A stretch of DNA of 64,000 nucleotides from Cyprinodon diabolis (taxonomy: Eukaryota; Chordata; Actinopteri; Cyprinodontiformes; Cyprinodontidae). The stretch lies in the NCBI GenBank assembly GCA_030533445.1, contig CM060070.1:31978001-32042000 (forward strand), written 5' to 3'. Of the stretch, positions 38,001 through 51,800 are shown piece after piece. The position numbers and the translations under genes were made by a program. Under the pieces are notes generated by a model. That model made no database searches. It was given only the letters and a program-made list of their open reading frames with translations, and had not been told where the DNA came from. Positions within the stretch are counted from its first letter, which is position 1; each line of letters starts with the position of its first letter.

Positions 38001-41000
38001 ATACATCATAAAAACACATCAGTTCGGAGTCTGTCTGTATTCTCATAATGATTTTTCCCTTCAGGTTGGCTTCATCAAGCCCCACCCCATCTTGACACAG
38101 ATGCAACAGGAAGCCATGGAGACCACGCTGACCTTTGACTCGTCCGTGATGCCGATGCTGTGCCCTCCGGTGCCGTGGACGTCAGTGAAGTTCGGAGCCT
38201 ACCTCCTCACCCCCGCCAAGCTGATGCGTTCAGTAGATGGGGCCATGCAGCATGAGCAACTGCTGGAGAAGTGTCTGAATCTTCACCCTGTTTTTGACTC
38301 GCTCAACCAGCTGGGTAACTGTGCCTGGAAGATCAACAAACCAATACTGGACATCATCATCTCCATCTTCAACGACCGGGGGAGCGATAAGCTGGACATC
38401 CCTCCACCTCTCTCAGAAGCCCCTAAAATACCCCATTTTAACGCTCATGACCCTACTTTCACAGCCAGTGAGAAAGCCCACATGAAACGAGAGGTGATCA
38501 ATGCCAAGAAGAAGTGCAGCGAGATGCACAGCCTGCGAATGGATGCCCTTTATAAACTCTCCATTGCACACCACATGCGGGATGAGCTGTTCTGGTTTCC
38601 CCACAACATGGACTTCAGGGGGCGAACGTACCCTTGTCCTCCATACTTTAACCACCTTGGAAGTGATGTCACCCGGGCGATGCTCGTGTTCGCTGAGGGG
38701 AAGCCTCTGGGTCCTAAGGGTCTGAACTGGCTAAAGATTCACTTGGTTAACTTGACAGGGTTGAAGAAGAGAAGCTCTCTACAAGGACGTCTGGAATACG
38801 CTAATAGCATCATGGACGACATTCTGGACTCGGCAGACAACCCTCTCAATGTTAGTCTGCCTTCATTTCTTGATCGATATTAGCATTAAGGGTTACGTTA
38901 TAGTTTTCTTACTAAAAATGACGAACTGTTAACATTCCCCCAAAATGTCTGGAAATGCAGGTTAAACTCATCCCTAAAATTGAGTTATGTCCAGGAAGTT
39001 AAAGAGGTTAAATGCAAAAAATAAGTTCAAATATTTTCTGTTGGTTTTTTATCTAAACAGTCTGTTGTGCTTGTGCATTTTTGTCACTGTTAGGGCAGAA
39101 AATGGTGGATGGAAGCCGATGAACCTTGGCAGGCACTAGGCTGCTGCATGGAGATAGCAAACGCAGTGAGGTCACCTGATCCAACCAAGTTCATCTCCCA
39201 CTTTCCTGTTCACCAGGTACTGTGAAATATTTAATGTTTTAAAGATTTCTGCAGCATTTCCCAGTAGTGTTCTGGAACATTGTAGTTTAAAGAGTACATT
39301 TAAAGATCCTCTCTGAGAGGTGTTAGTTGCTTTAATAATCTGATATTCGCAGACTTCTCAATAAAGAAATTGGGAAATGCATAAATATATTTAAAAGAGC
39401 ACACATTTATTGTACAAAAAATAATATTCAGTCACCCACTTTAGAGAGTGAAACTGAATTTAGATCTGTCACATAAAGAATAAAGGCTTTTAATCCTTAA
39501 TATAATGTAATTTCAAGAATAACGGCTTACAAATTATAAAACCACAAAATTGATTGTCTCTTAAAATAAGAGTATAACAGCACCTCAATTTAAAAATATG
39601 TCTGTTTTAACTGCTTAACATTATGTTATGGCTATATTATGGCATACACCATCATGGGAAAGACTTCTGATTTGACAGATGTCCAGAAGATGCTCACTGA
39701 CAGCTTCCACAGGTCATTGTTAGAGTTGTTGGTGTTAGTGAACCATACTTAGAAAGGTGTGTTAGAGCAGGTGAACCAGCAAAATCCATTTAAGAATTTA
39801 AATTTTTACCAACTATTCTTAAACTGTTTTCTCTTTTTTTGCCATCTCTACTCAGTCCTCCACAGGCTTTTTTACCGATTCTCTGTATTTTTAAGGATGG
39901 TTCCTGCAACGGTCTTCAACACTATGCAGCTCTTGGCAGAGATGTTATTGGTGCAACTTCAGTGAACCTCATGCCTTGCGAGGTGCCCCAGGATGTGTAC
40001 AGTGGTGTAGCGCAGCAGGTAGGCACGGCTGGGCTTTTTGTATGGTTTAGCACAAGTTATTTCTATCCTTCAATCTACAAGAACTTGCTGTGACACAACG
40101 TGAAATTGCTGTTGCGAGGCATGCTGCAGTTTGTCAGCGGTAATTATTCTAATGACTCACTAAGTCCCGTAGTGAGAGATAACCGGATCGTGGAGGATAT
40201 TTAACCATTTCTTTTTTTTTTTAGCTCTTGCATTTAAAAGTGCTATGATTACCATGCTGTTTATCAAAGCAGAGAAAGGGAAGAAACTGTTTCTTTTCAG
40301 GTTTTATGGTTTGTTTGCGTGTGCATAAAAGCATCCAGGTTGTAGACACGTTTCAAAATGGTCCCATTTGTGATGTACTTGCGATTCAGAACAGCAGGAT
40401 TCAAGCTGATGTAAGAGGACTCTGCTTCTCCATTTTGGCTCCGACTTTGACCTCAAACTCTATGCTGTCCTGCATAGTCCTCTGCCTCAGTGGGCTTTGC
40501 CTTCTTCTGGGCTTTTGCGTTATTAGTAGATTCTGGGTGGAATAAATTTTGAAACAGTAAATGGCCAAAATGGAAAAAATCTCTATCCCTTATTCATGAA
40601 CGCAAGCTTGTGGGCATTAACCGTGGCATTTTAGACTTCAAATGAGTGCAAATGACGCAAGTTTCTTAACAGATTAATCAAATTATCAGCCCTAAGCATC
40701 TCAGATGGTAGGATTTGTTTCATAAGAAACCACTTTAGCTTGGCTTGAGTATTTCCCTAACATAACACAGGTAGAGAATAGCAAGAATTTTAGCCTGATC
40801 TCGTCAAAGGCCATTTCGTAGGGCTTTTTCACATTTTGGATGTGCAAATATGGGGAATTTCTGGGTAATAAGATGCATCTTTCTTGTACCGTACTAAATC
40901 CTGATAAATTCCAGTAAACCTCATGATTGTAATGAAAAAACAGTAATATTCCAAAGGACTGGATCTTTTTCAAGGCCCTCTTTAGGCAAATGTAGTTTAA

Positions 41001-42530
41001 AACAAAAATGTATCACTGAACTAATAATAAAAACGCGGTTTGTTTTTTTCCCTTTTTCACCCTCCTGTTTCATTCAGGTGGAAGAGTTACGAGCTCGGGA
41101 TGCAGCAAAGGGCCTGAAGATTGCTCAGGTTCTGGAAGGTTTCATCAGCCGGAAAGTGGTCAAACAGACTGTGATGACTGTGGTGTACGGAGTCACACGG
41201 TATGGGGGCCGCCTGCAGATAGAGAAGAGGCTAAAGGAGATTGATGAGTTTCCCAAGGTACAGTGGTGGGTGGTAATGAATTAATGAAAATCTGTTGTGT
41301 TTTTAGCATTGATTCAAATTGATATTTACGAGCAGTAATTTACGCATATTACCCTTTACTTCCTGTTTTTTCCTCTTACAAACAGAATATTACTGCAACT
41401 TTAAATGTTTTTGTTACTTTAATCTTCTCAGAAAATCTAAGTGAAATGCAGTCAAAGTAACTAATGTAATTAATTTGAGGACAGCAGTTAATTATTTAGA
41501 CTTACTGCATTTAAAATCAAAACCTATATTTGTGACAACAGACTAGGTTTTTCAATTTCCTCAAAATTTGGTTAACAATTAAAACAATAGATTAGAAAAA
41601 TGTCTATTATTATGATGATGGTAATGTACAGCCATGTCTACCTCAATTTGAGTTTTTAAAAGTTCATACATATTCAGATTTATTATTTTTCAAAAGTCTG
41701 GTTAGAAACTGGTGGCTTTACTCTCAATATACTTCTTAATTCTATGACTGTATTGGAGAAAATTAGATACTTCTATATACTTACAGATCAGGGTTAAACC
41801 ATTCTGTGCCACTCCTTACAGTGCCTGCATATTAATGGAGATGTGATCTTTTATTGCTTTAAGTTTTATTTCTTGACATAAAAGGTTTTTCCCAATACTT
41901 TCATTCTAAAAGTTCTATAATTATCCAAACATCAATAAAGTAGAATGATTAAATCTCTTTAGATTCAAAGTATTCTGGCTTATAAATACTGACAAATGTT
42001 TTAATTTTGTTTTTATTTTGCCTCATTGTCAGGATGTGTGATTCACAGATCTTCAATGCCTTTAAACTATAGATATGTGTTCTTTATCTTTACCGTTATC
42101 TGCTTTATTGTATATATATGTTTAAACAACACTGCCTTTGGCTCTTTGCTTCCAGTAAGTGATCAAACATGTGGGAGGTGGAGCAATACAAAGCTAGCAG
42201 GTCATTTGCATTTGGAAACCTAATATTTACTAGTCCTAACAATATTTTAAATGGCATATATATACACTATAGACTTTACACTGCCTTTAGTTTTTCGCAT
42301 GTTATTTTTTGGACTTAACTAATCGAAAGTGAACTTATTACTGTCCCAGCTGTTATTAAATCTTAAGATGGTTTAAAGAAGCATAGATTTATGCACCAAG
42401 TGACATTATTTGGGGTGTGCACAACAATCTGACCATTTTTTATTGATCACAATACTGTGTAAATATCCCTGTTTAAAATAAATGAATCTGTATTGGGGAT
42501 ATTTTTGTTTGTTTTACTGTTCTTTGTGTA

Positions 42531-42561
<31 letters not shown>

Positions 42562-45500
42562 TTTGTCAGGGACTTGAGATGAAAATTGGCTCTGGGAGCT
42601 TAAATCTAGTACTTTGCTTTGATATTTAATGCTCCTATACATGCCCCAAGTTCAGTAAACTGTACAAAGTAAACAAATAAATAGAGTTTAATTTAATAGG
42701 GTTCTAAGAAAGTGTTTGTTTTAGGGTGATTAATGATTGTAGTGAAGAAAATTTTTATTATTGTTGAAATGGTGTATGGACAAATAATATTAATGGTCGC
42801 AGATCATTGTCCAATGGTTTAACGATTAGATTCATACCAACTTCAAACCATATAATGAACTTTTGTTTGTTTACGTTATCATCTGACTAATATTACTGAA
42901 GTAATTTACAAATATATTGATTTCAGCTTATGTACACTCCAGCTATTTTTCTGCTGCCTTATGTTTTCCAATTTTTTCCGTTATTACTATTTTTTGGTCA
43001 TAAAAGGATTTGATGATTGTATCTGTACCTGCGTAGGATAATGGTAATCTACCAGGCATTTAATCCAGATTATCTATAATATTTCCAAATACATTTTTAA
43101 AATACATAAAGGAATTTACACATTTCATGCAGAGGGCGTCAGAACTATGTCTTTCAGCACCTAACCACCTCAATGTTTTAAATGACTTCCACTATAGTCC
43201 TGCATTGGTTTTAACTGAGATTTCGGTGGAGCTATAATTGTGACCGATTATGATGGGGATGTGCTTCGAGCATACTGTGGAGGAGATCATGTTCCTGTAA
43301 TATGAGGATAATTACAATCCACAGTCCTGCAGTTTATATCCCTTATTTCCATCACACAATGGATTTACATCATTAGGTTGGACAGTAAATGCAACTAAGA
43401 GTTAAAAGAAATGTTTTTATTTTATTTAGAAGTAACATGATTAAGAGCATAATGATGTTTTTCTATATCTCAAGGACCATGTGTGGGATGCATCCCATTA
43501 CCTTGTGCGCCTGGTGTTCAGTGGTCTAAAGGAGATGTTTACAGGAACCAGAGAGATTCAGGTGAGTCGATATTGTTGTTTACACTATGAATGGTGGCAT
43601 CTTGCCTCTTTATTCGTTTTTATGTTACAGCATGCATTCAATCATTTTTTTATTCTCACTAACAGAAAAAGGCAATACACACAACTACTTGTTATGGATC
43701 TTTAAGGTCCTGAGGGTCACAGGTTTACTGTATTGTGGATCAGGCTTGCTGTAGCACACATTTATCCTCATTGAGATTGACATGTGTTTGTGTAACAAAA
43801 TGAAAATCCAATAAATAAACAATTGAAGAAAAAAAAAAAAAAGCTAACATTCTGAACACATAGGTAAGCTGAGAGGGAAAAAAAAATATGGTAATTACAA
43901 ATATTAAGGGTGTATACGTAGGTTGGGAGGCTGAGAAACAAACAAAACAACAACAAAATATTAAAAATAATAAACATATACAATAAAATAAGTGACGTGT
44001 ATTATTGTTATCAATGTTATTTAAAAAAAAAAGGACAGGTAAGCACGATTACAAATCATGTGTTAGGTCAAGATGGGGTATCACATAGAAGGAAGTCAGG
44101 TGATGATCAAGGGTTCCAATGTTTGAGCAAAAAGATCTCCTTTACCTTTCAAGTGGTAAGTATAGTGCTCCAGTTGCATTGAGTCATTCATTACTGTTTT
44201 AAATAAATTAATTGTAGGTGCTGTGGCTTGATTCCTGTTGAGGAGTATACATTTTTTAGCTACATAAGCAATTATACCAATCCTTTTATTAGAGATCAGG
44301 TCTAGAGTATTATCTGAATCTGTACCAAAGAGATAAACATAGGTTCTTGTTTTTAGGGCTCTTCCTGCTGTTATAGACCAGTTGTTCTTCAGATTAACCC
44401 AGTTCAAAGAGCTCCATGTTCCTCAGCAGAACATGGATGGTCAGGATTTACTCTACAGCTGGCTGGGATCGTTCAAGGGAATTCTGCTTCCTGCCATAAA
44501 CATCGTTGGGGTCAATACTTTGCAAAAATGCCTTGTGTGGATAGTTGATTAAGTTTTGCATCTATGTTGCCCTGTGGTCGTCAACCACTGAAGATGGGCA
44601 CCAAGTCCCCCTTGATTCTGGTTGGACAAGCGTGTGTAGAAAAGAAAAGAAGGATGGATATTTGGACGCTTACATTTCAGTTGCTACATCTTAATCTCCT
44701 AATTTAGGTCTTAGCTGGTTTTTAATTAGATTTTAGCATCTTGATTTCTTTGTTAGACCTGTTTAAAACTCTGACAGAAGACTACATCCTAGTGGTTAGG
44801 GCATAGAGTTTGGAATCCTCAGGTTCTGAGTTCGAGCCCCACACCCACAGACTGCCACTCTAGGCCTCTGAGCAAAACCCTTAACCCCACACTGCTCCCC
44901 GGGCGCCCCACGATGGCAGCCCACTGCTCCCCAAAGGGATGGGTTAATGCAGAGGTACATTTCTCCAATGTGAGAAAAATAAAGTTCAATTATTATTATC
45001 ATTATCAGCTTGTTTTGAATATTTGAATTGATGATAAATTAATGAATTAAACAAAACATTTTTTGGTTTAAGAGGATTCATCAGTCAAATGGTCTGATAA
45101 TGTCACAGCTTTTTTTCCTTAAACTGCATTGAAACTAAAATAAAGAAAAGAAAAATACTTCACAATTTATTTGCTTTATTAGAATGCAAATTTATGCTAC
45201 GAAGATATGCTTTAATGCTAAAATAGGGTTATTCTTAATTCCTTCATGTACTCAGGGATTAAAGTATTCCGGCCCCAGGCTGAATTTCCTATCGTAGCGA
45301 TTGGTCATGTATAAAAAAAAATCAATCGAAAATAAATTGACGGTAAATAAATAAAAATAAGACAATTGAAACCCCCCTTGTGTTTGTCAGCCAATGTTAG
45401 CAAAGGAGCGCTCTGAAAGCAACAGTATTAGCCAAACAGAAGAAGAAGGGGGCGGGTCTTAGGAAAGCGTGTACCACCTCCTCTCGTTTCTCGCTCAAGT

Positions 45501-45789
45501 CGCCAGATAGATTGTGATACAGTGCTGAAGTTCTACATGGAAAGTCACATTGCGTCGTTTACGGCTCCAGAGAGATCTGTTAAAAGTAAAAAAAATAAAT
45601 ACATGAAACTTTGTGTTTGTAGAGAAGGACGATAGAGAGAATGTAATTGCATGGAATGGGCACAATGCAGTTCACGAACTCCGGCACCCTGTGCTCCAGG
45701 AAGTTTATCTTCAATCTTGAATCATTCATGCAATCTCTGATCCCATGCCCCCACACCCTCCTGGCATGACTTTAAAATACACACACATA

Positions 45790-45834
<45 letters not shown>

Positions 45835-48800
45835 GTTTCTTTCCTGTGTTGAAAAACTTCAGGCTTGGGATTTTTTTTTGCTTTAATCCCTGTGTACTGT
45901 TTATTTTAAACCTTCTTCCTCTGTTTTTATCTCTTATGTTGGAAAGTGTAGTTGTTCAACCCAGTTTGAGAACCCCCCACCACCACACCAAACTTTGGAG
46001 CTGACATTCTGCTAGTGTGGATGTGTGTCTGTTACACCTGCTGCTGATTTAGGTCACATCCTCTGGTGTTTCATTGACAGTTGTTATCTTAACTAGGCGC
46101 AGAGATGTGATCAATCCTCGATGTAATCATCTCTGACCTCTGCTGCAATCTTTCCTAACTCTTCTGGTCATTTCTGTCAAGCAGTGATCTGATTGTTTGT
46201 CCTCGTCCTGACTCTGTGTATTTATGCTTTTACTTTAGTGTCTTTGCTTCAGTATGAGTCTTTTGCAGATTAATGTTGTTGCTTTGGGTCCAAGTTCTGC
46301 CGCTAGTTTCTAGGACAAAATATCTGTGAGTGTTTGTGTGTCTCTAAGGCTGTAATGCTTCCTTTTTTGGTAAACTGTGTCAGACACTTATGCAGACAGG
46401 GTTTTTGCAGGTTTTATTGTGAGCAACAGCTTTTTACCTGTTCCACAACAAGGCCACAGCAATTGCTGACCTGTCTTTTACCCAGAGCAACAGAATTAAA
46501 GCTGAGATACCAAGATAATTTTTTGATGTAGCTGGCCGACGTTTCTGGATTCTGTGGTTTGAGATGTACCAGAGAATCTATTTATGGGTCTGATTTATTA
46601 AATTTTGATCCGACAGACCATGAAAGCTTTATCTAAGTGAACTCAGTCATTTGAACATGTCCACATACACAAACATCCACTTGCCAGCATGGACATGGCC
46701 ATATGTGCATAGCAAATATTTAACTGATGCTGCAAGTCTTCTGCATTTGCTCATCAGTATGTGTCCTTTCTTTCCCGCTGTCGGTGTCCCGCTGTTGCAG
46801 GACTGGCTCACAGAAAGTGCCAGGCTCATCTCCAAGTCTGGCCACACTGTGGAGTGGGTGACACCCCTGGGTTTACCGATCGTTCAGCCTTACCACCGCA
46901 CACGCAGCCAAGTGGTGAGTCTCATCATTAGACTTATTGTTTTCATTAAAAGACAGAGCTTTCACTTAAAAACACATAAAAATACTCAGACATTTAGTTT
47001 AAACAGCTACTTTTTCTTGTAAAACTATTTAGATATCTTTATAATATCCTGCTAAAACTTTACTGTCAAACTGTGTATACTGAGATGAAATCACACATAT
47101 GTGGGCTCTGTTCTCCAAGGAAAACTGTTTTACTAGAATTTAATTAATGGGCATCAGAGCGAGGAGAATGAACACACACCACAATGAACATGCACCACCA
47201 CTTTTTATGCTTGAATCAATAAATTTATATCATTTTAAAACAAAACATGAAAAACATATAGTGGTATGATTTTTTTCATGGCGCAAGCCAGTTTATATTT
47301 GTCTACCTTTGCTTGAGTTTTCCACTTGACCTTTCATATTTCCTTTAATTTTGTCTCTATTTTCACATTTCCTACTGAAGTCATAACTGACCTTTTCATA
47401 AAAGACAGGTTTTTGCATGTAATAAATCTAAATAGACAAACTAGCTTGATATTTGACATTATTTAATTAATGTTCTCCCAGAATCCTTTCTTTTCTGGCA
47501 CATGCAGAATTAATCATGCGATCCCAGGCCGTGGCATTACTATTGACTTAGGAATGCCTCTGAAACAAAGGCTTGTTTCTTTTTAACATTTTCACTGGCA
47601 AAATAGTTTGCTTGAAAGGGTTTGTCCGTCACACATTTTTTTAATTAACAGAACATCGGTGCAGGAAAAGCAGCCATTTTTAATATTTGCAGGGTAAAAT
47701 AATTCAAACAAACACACAAATGGCACGCTAGAAATATTTTCAAGTCTCAAAGGTTGATCTCACTCCACAAATGGTACTAAACTCAAGATTTATGGTTTCC
47801 TTTTATTAAAATTGTTGGAAGCTAAACTAAATGCATCCAGTTTCCTTTAAACTCTCTAAAATTATAACAGAAATTGAGCATCTCTTAACCTTTGCTTGTG
47901 CTTCATGGTTAATATACTAAGACATTGATATTTGTTAGTTGTCCCTCAGCAAGTTGTAGCTAAGCCATACAGCTTTTTTAGCCCTCTCAGATAGCCCTTT
48001 ACAACTTTTATGGATTCCTTTTCTTGCACACAGCCACCTATGAGCCATAGTTAATGAATTTTGAACAGAGTTGTGGTCGGTGACATTTCAGATTATCTTT
48101 ACCCCATCATATTTACTAAATTTTAACCAGGAATGGATCAAATTAAAACACCTCTGACTAAGTTTTACATTTCAGGCTTCTGATTTGAGATGAAGTTGAA
48201 GAAGTTGGCTGCACTCTTTCTTTAGTATTCCAACAGCAAGATGCTACTGTTTTACAATTCTTAAATCTCAAATCTCTATGTTGATTCCCCCAAGCTTTCT
48301 TTTTGCTATTGTAGCCAAATAACCTTTTTTGTCTTCTTTGAGTAAAGGCAAGTTTTACAATTCAGTACAAGGACAATTCAAAGTGCTTTACATTAATTAG
48401 ACAATAAAATAGAAGAAAAATAAAAGCAAATAATAATAGAAACATGATAAAAGCTGGTAGTAAAACAAATAAAACAGTTGCACCAAAACCTTAAACTAAT
48501 AATACCTCAGTTAACAGTTTAACTTCAACAGTCAAAGGCAGCTCTAAATAAATGGGTTTTTAACTTTGACTTAAAAGAACTCAGGCTTTCAGCACTTATA
48601 CAGTCTTCTGGGAGTTTGTGCAGGTAAGTAAAGCATAGGAACCAAATGCTGCTTCTCCATGTTTGGTTCTAGTTCTGGGTGTACAGTTTAGACTTGAACT
48701 AGAAGACCTGAGTGGTCTGGGATGTTGATACACTGACAACACATTTTAAGGTTCCGGTCTGAGTCCATCATGGCACCAAGATTTTAGCCATAATCAGTGG

Positions 48801-51800
48801 TTTCTAGTTGTAGTAGCTGAAGCTGAGAGCTAATTATGGATCTCTTCTCCTTTAGTCTGAAGATTTTTACCTCTGTTTTGCTTTTATTCAATTGGGGGTA
48901 ATGATGGCATAGCCATTTATTGAACTGTTCTAAGAGCTAGCCAATACTGTTGGGTTCATAGGCACCTGTTGACATTGTGATGCAAAGCTGTGTGTCATCT
49001 GGGGAGCATGTTGATGTTGAATAGGCGGGGCCCCAAAATGGAGCCTTGAGGAATCCCACATGGGATTTTTCTGGTTTCTTAGGTAAAGTTCCCAACTGAC
49101 ATAGAAGTCCCTGTTCTTCAGGTATGACCAGTCCATTGCAGTACCAGAAAGGCCAACCCAGTTTTCCAGATGCTCCAATAAAATCAAGTTATCAACATTA
49201 TCAAAAGCTGCACTTAGATCCAGTAATATAAGCACTGTGGTTATTCAAGAATCTGAATTTATACAGATGTCAATGAACACCTTAGTCAGGGCCATCTCTG
49301 TACTGTGGTTGGGATGGAAAGCAGATTAAACTAAACCTTTTGTTAGTCAACGTGGACTGCAAATTTTGGTTCTTTGATTAGGTTGATTTTACAGCACCGC
49401 CTTCTGTGTTAGTAGGTGGATCTCTATCAGCTTTTCTAATGTGCATTTTGAAATATCCCATCAGAAAAGCCTGATGATAATTGAAAAATTAGAAAAGATC
49501 TGCCTTTTTACGTGTTTTTGTTTATATGAAAAAATGGGTTTTGTGCAAAAGATGGAGACGGTTGCAAACTTTTACCTCACATGACTGATCACCTGTTTCT
49601 GCTGTCAGCATCTTCCTCAACCACTAGCTGGCATGTTAACGTTAGAATATTTGTGAAGATTTTCAGTCATCCAGGTCATGGTCAAGCTTGAAAAGTTGAG
49701 TTTATGCAACTTGACGAGAAGTTTTCTAGAAGACGTTTTGCCTCTCATCTAAGAGGCTTTTTCAGTTCTTCAGTGCTGCACACTTCATGAGGCATGTGAC
49801 CAAAATCACTCCAACACAGCAGTTAAATGCCCATCAGATCCCCCTAACGACCATCAACATCTCAGGTGACCTCGATGGTCAATCCAGTAAGAGGGATCAG
49901 AGCCACCTATTGTTTTCCCCTAATTCTTTTGTTAGATCTACAGTATATCAATCTCACTGCTCCCAAATTACAACTGAGGTCTTTTGGATGATGGGCATAA
50001 AGTCTTCCAGAAGACTTTCACATTCAGGTGCCTATCTGTACTCAAAGTTAATGTAATAACAACTTCCCTGATTGCAACACATTCATTTAAACATTCCTCC
50101 ATTACTGATCTGTGGTCAGTGCTAGATTTCACCATCTACTTCCTGTTTATTCCAGTTATGCATAAGAACTTAATATGGGCGATGACATAGGACTGCAATA
50201 CGCTTTGCAGTTTGTTAATTAGTTCCAAACCAAATAGAAACATCCCAACTTTGCATTTTCCTTTTTTTTTTTGGTGCTCTTAAAATCCGCATTTCAGTTT
50301 AATGGAAACATGGCGGCTGTTTCTAAGGGAATCTTTGTTCATTGTGGGCATTATGGGCACCTCATATATTTTATGATTGACTTGAAAATTTTTGGCTCAG
50401 ATTAGTTAAAACTAGGACAAAACTGGCTTTTTCTAGAGCTTAATGAAACCAAACAAGAGGCAACTTAAGGAAGGTGATTAACCAAGTATTGGTGATAGTT
50501 TATGTAAATACAATATTTGATCCTGTTTAGATAATTAAAATTTATTTAGGTTATTTTTTGTAAAGTCATTTCAACCTGCAAAAAGGACCAAGTTAAGTAT
50601 TGTTCCAAACTCCTTACTACTAACATTAAATTACTGTCAATGGTGAAAGGATTACCGTCTTATCAAAACAGAATCTGTTTTCTTAGTCTTTCTTTTTCCT
50701 TTTTTTTTTATGGGTTACTTGTCTTAGGCCTTCCAGAACTCATTTTTAAAGCCTAAGTTGTTTTGTTTTTTTTTGTTGTTGCACCACCGATGGTGTATTC
50801 TGATTACTTCAAGTGGTACAACATGAATGGACCACAGCATTGGATGTTTGTTTGTTGCTATGGAGATTCTGACAGTAACACATCTTAGAGATGACATGAT
50901 GACTGCGAGCCAGTACGTCTGCAGATAAAATGGCCTTGTGCATGCCATACAAATAGGAATTGTTCATGTCTATATAGCTGAGGATCCTCTTAACTTCTTG
51001 ATTCTCAATGAATCAAAGGATGGAGGCAGAAATGTTTCTGATCAGACAAGTCGCTGATGGGCTTTCTATACAAACTGCTCTTTTAGTCTAACATCAAGCA
51101 TAGGGTTGCCTTAGACAGGAGATGTCACCTCAGAAGCAGGTGCAAAACATTTTTAGTGACAGAAACTATCTTCTCTGAGTATTTATCTCTCTCAATGTTT
51201 GTAGATATTTGTAGATAGATTAGATTAGGTCAGATTTCCCTCATCTGACCTGTTTCTTTTAAGAGGACAAGAAAGGAGATAAACTGAGATTTATTTACTC
51301 TTCAAGGCCTAAAAATAAATAATAAGAATAAACAATTACCTTAAACAAGGATTTACAGATAACTTTCATGATCCCCTGCAATAATTCGCTAATCCAGTTG
51401 CATCACTCGCAACAAAAATGAAACCATCCTGTAGAAAGGTCACCTTTGCCAAGCGTAGCTGGATTAAATGTAATCTCCCAGGATCCTCTCCATATCTAAA
51501 ATACAAAGCCACTGTGTTCCCTAGGGTTATTATTAATCAGATTATATATGGAATACTAGAATGGAGAATAATGTGTAGAAAAACAGAAAGTAAGGTGAAG
51601 CCAGCTAATGTAGCGTCCCACGAAAATCGCTTGCATTCATTTGTGGAGAAATGCTGGGGGATCAGAAAAAGTTATCTAAGTAAAAGAGACAATGAGCAGA
51701 GAGGACTAGAAGATACTAATCCAATCAGAGGTCATTTTGGTTAATTTGCGTCATAATCAATTTATTTTTTTTACACTCTACACTCTACACAGTGAGGGTA

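Larger units (their letters stand above)
33811..38064 (+). other. polrmt: POLRMT intron 9
   Basis: A 4,254-bp intron. It holds repeat X copy 2 (34170-34490) and a large hAT-like element (36037-37028) with a nested MITE (36506-36708). Nothing else is recognised. Confidence 0.8.
43562..46800 (+). other. polrmt: POLRMT intron 14
   Basis: A 3,239-bp intron with an L1-like fragment (43785-44415), a SINE (44785-45006) and an (AT)n microsatellite (45796-45833). The block 45250-45600 has a GC-rich centre and GGGATTAAAGTATTCCGGCC, possibly another DNA transposon, not identified. 46000-46800 shows nothing. Confidence 0.75.

Noticed and set aside
38851..38883. Extension of POLRMT exon 10 to the stop at 38881
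   Set aside because: It would truncate the polymerase before motif A, and exons 11-16 continue the protein in phase from the 38850 donor.
44785..44850. A tRNA gene on the plus strand
   Set aside because: The tRNA-like head is fused to a SINE body and AATAAAG-type tail, and stems are poor.
48930..49235. A host gene with the [11 protein letters not shown] sequence
   Set aside because: The motif is the reverse transcriptase A box of a LINE. Frameshifts and stops follow, so it is a dead repeat copy.
51418..51744. 108-codon plus-strand frame in intron 15
   Set aside because: It has no recognisable family or neighbouring exon. Kept as probable chance or a very old repeat.
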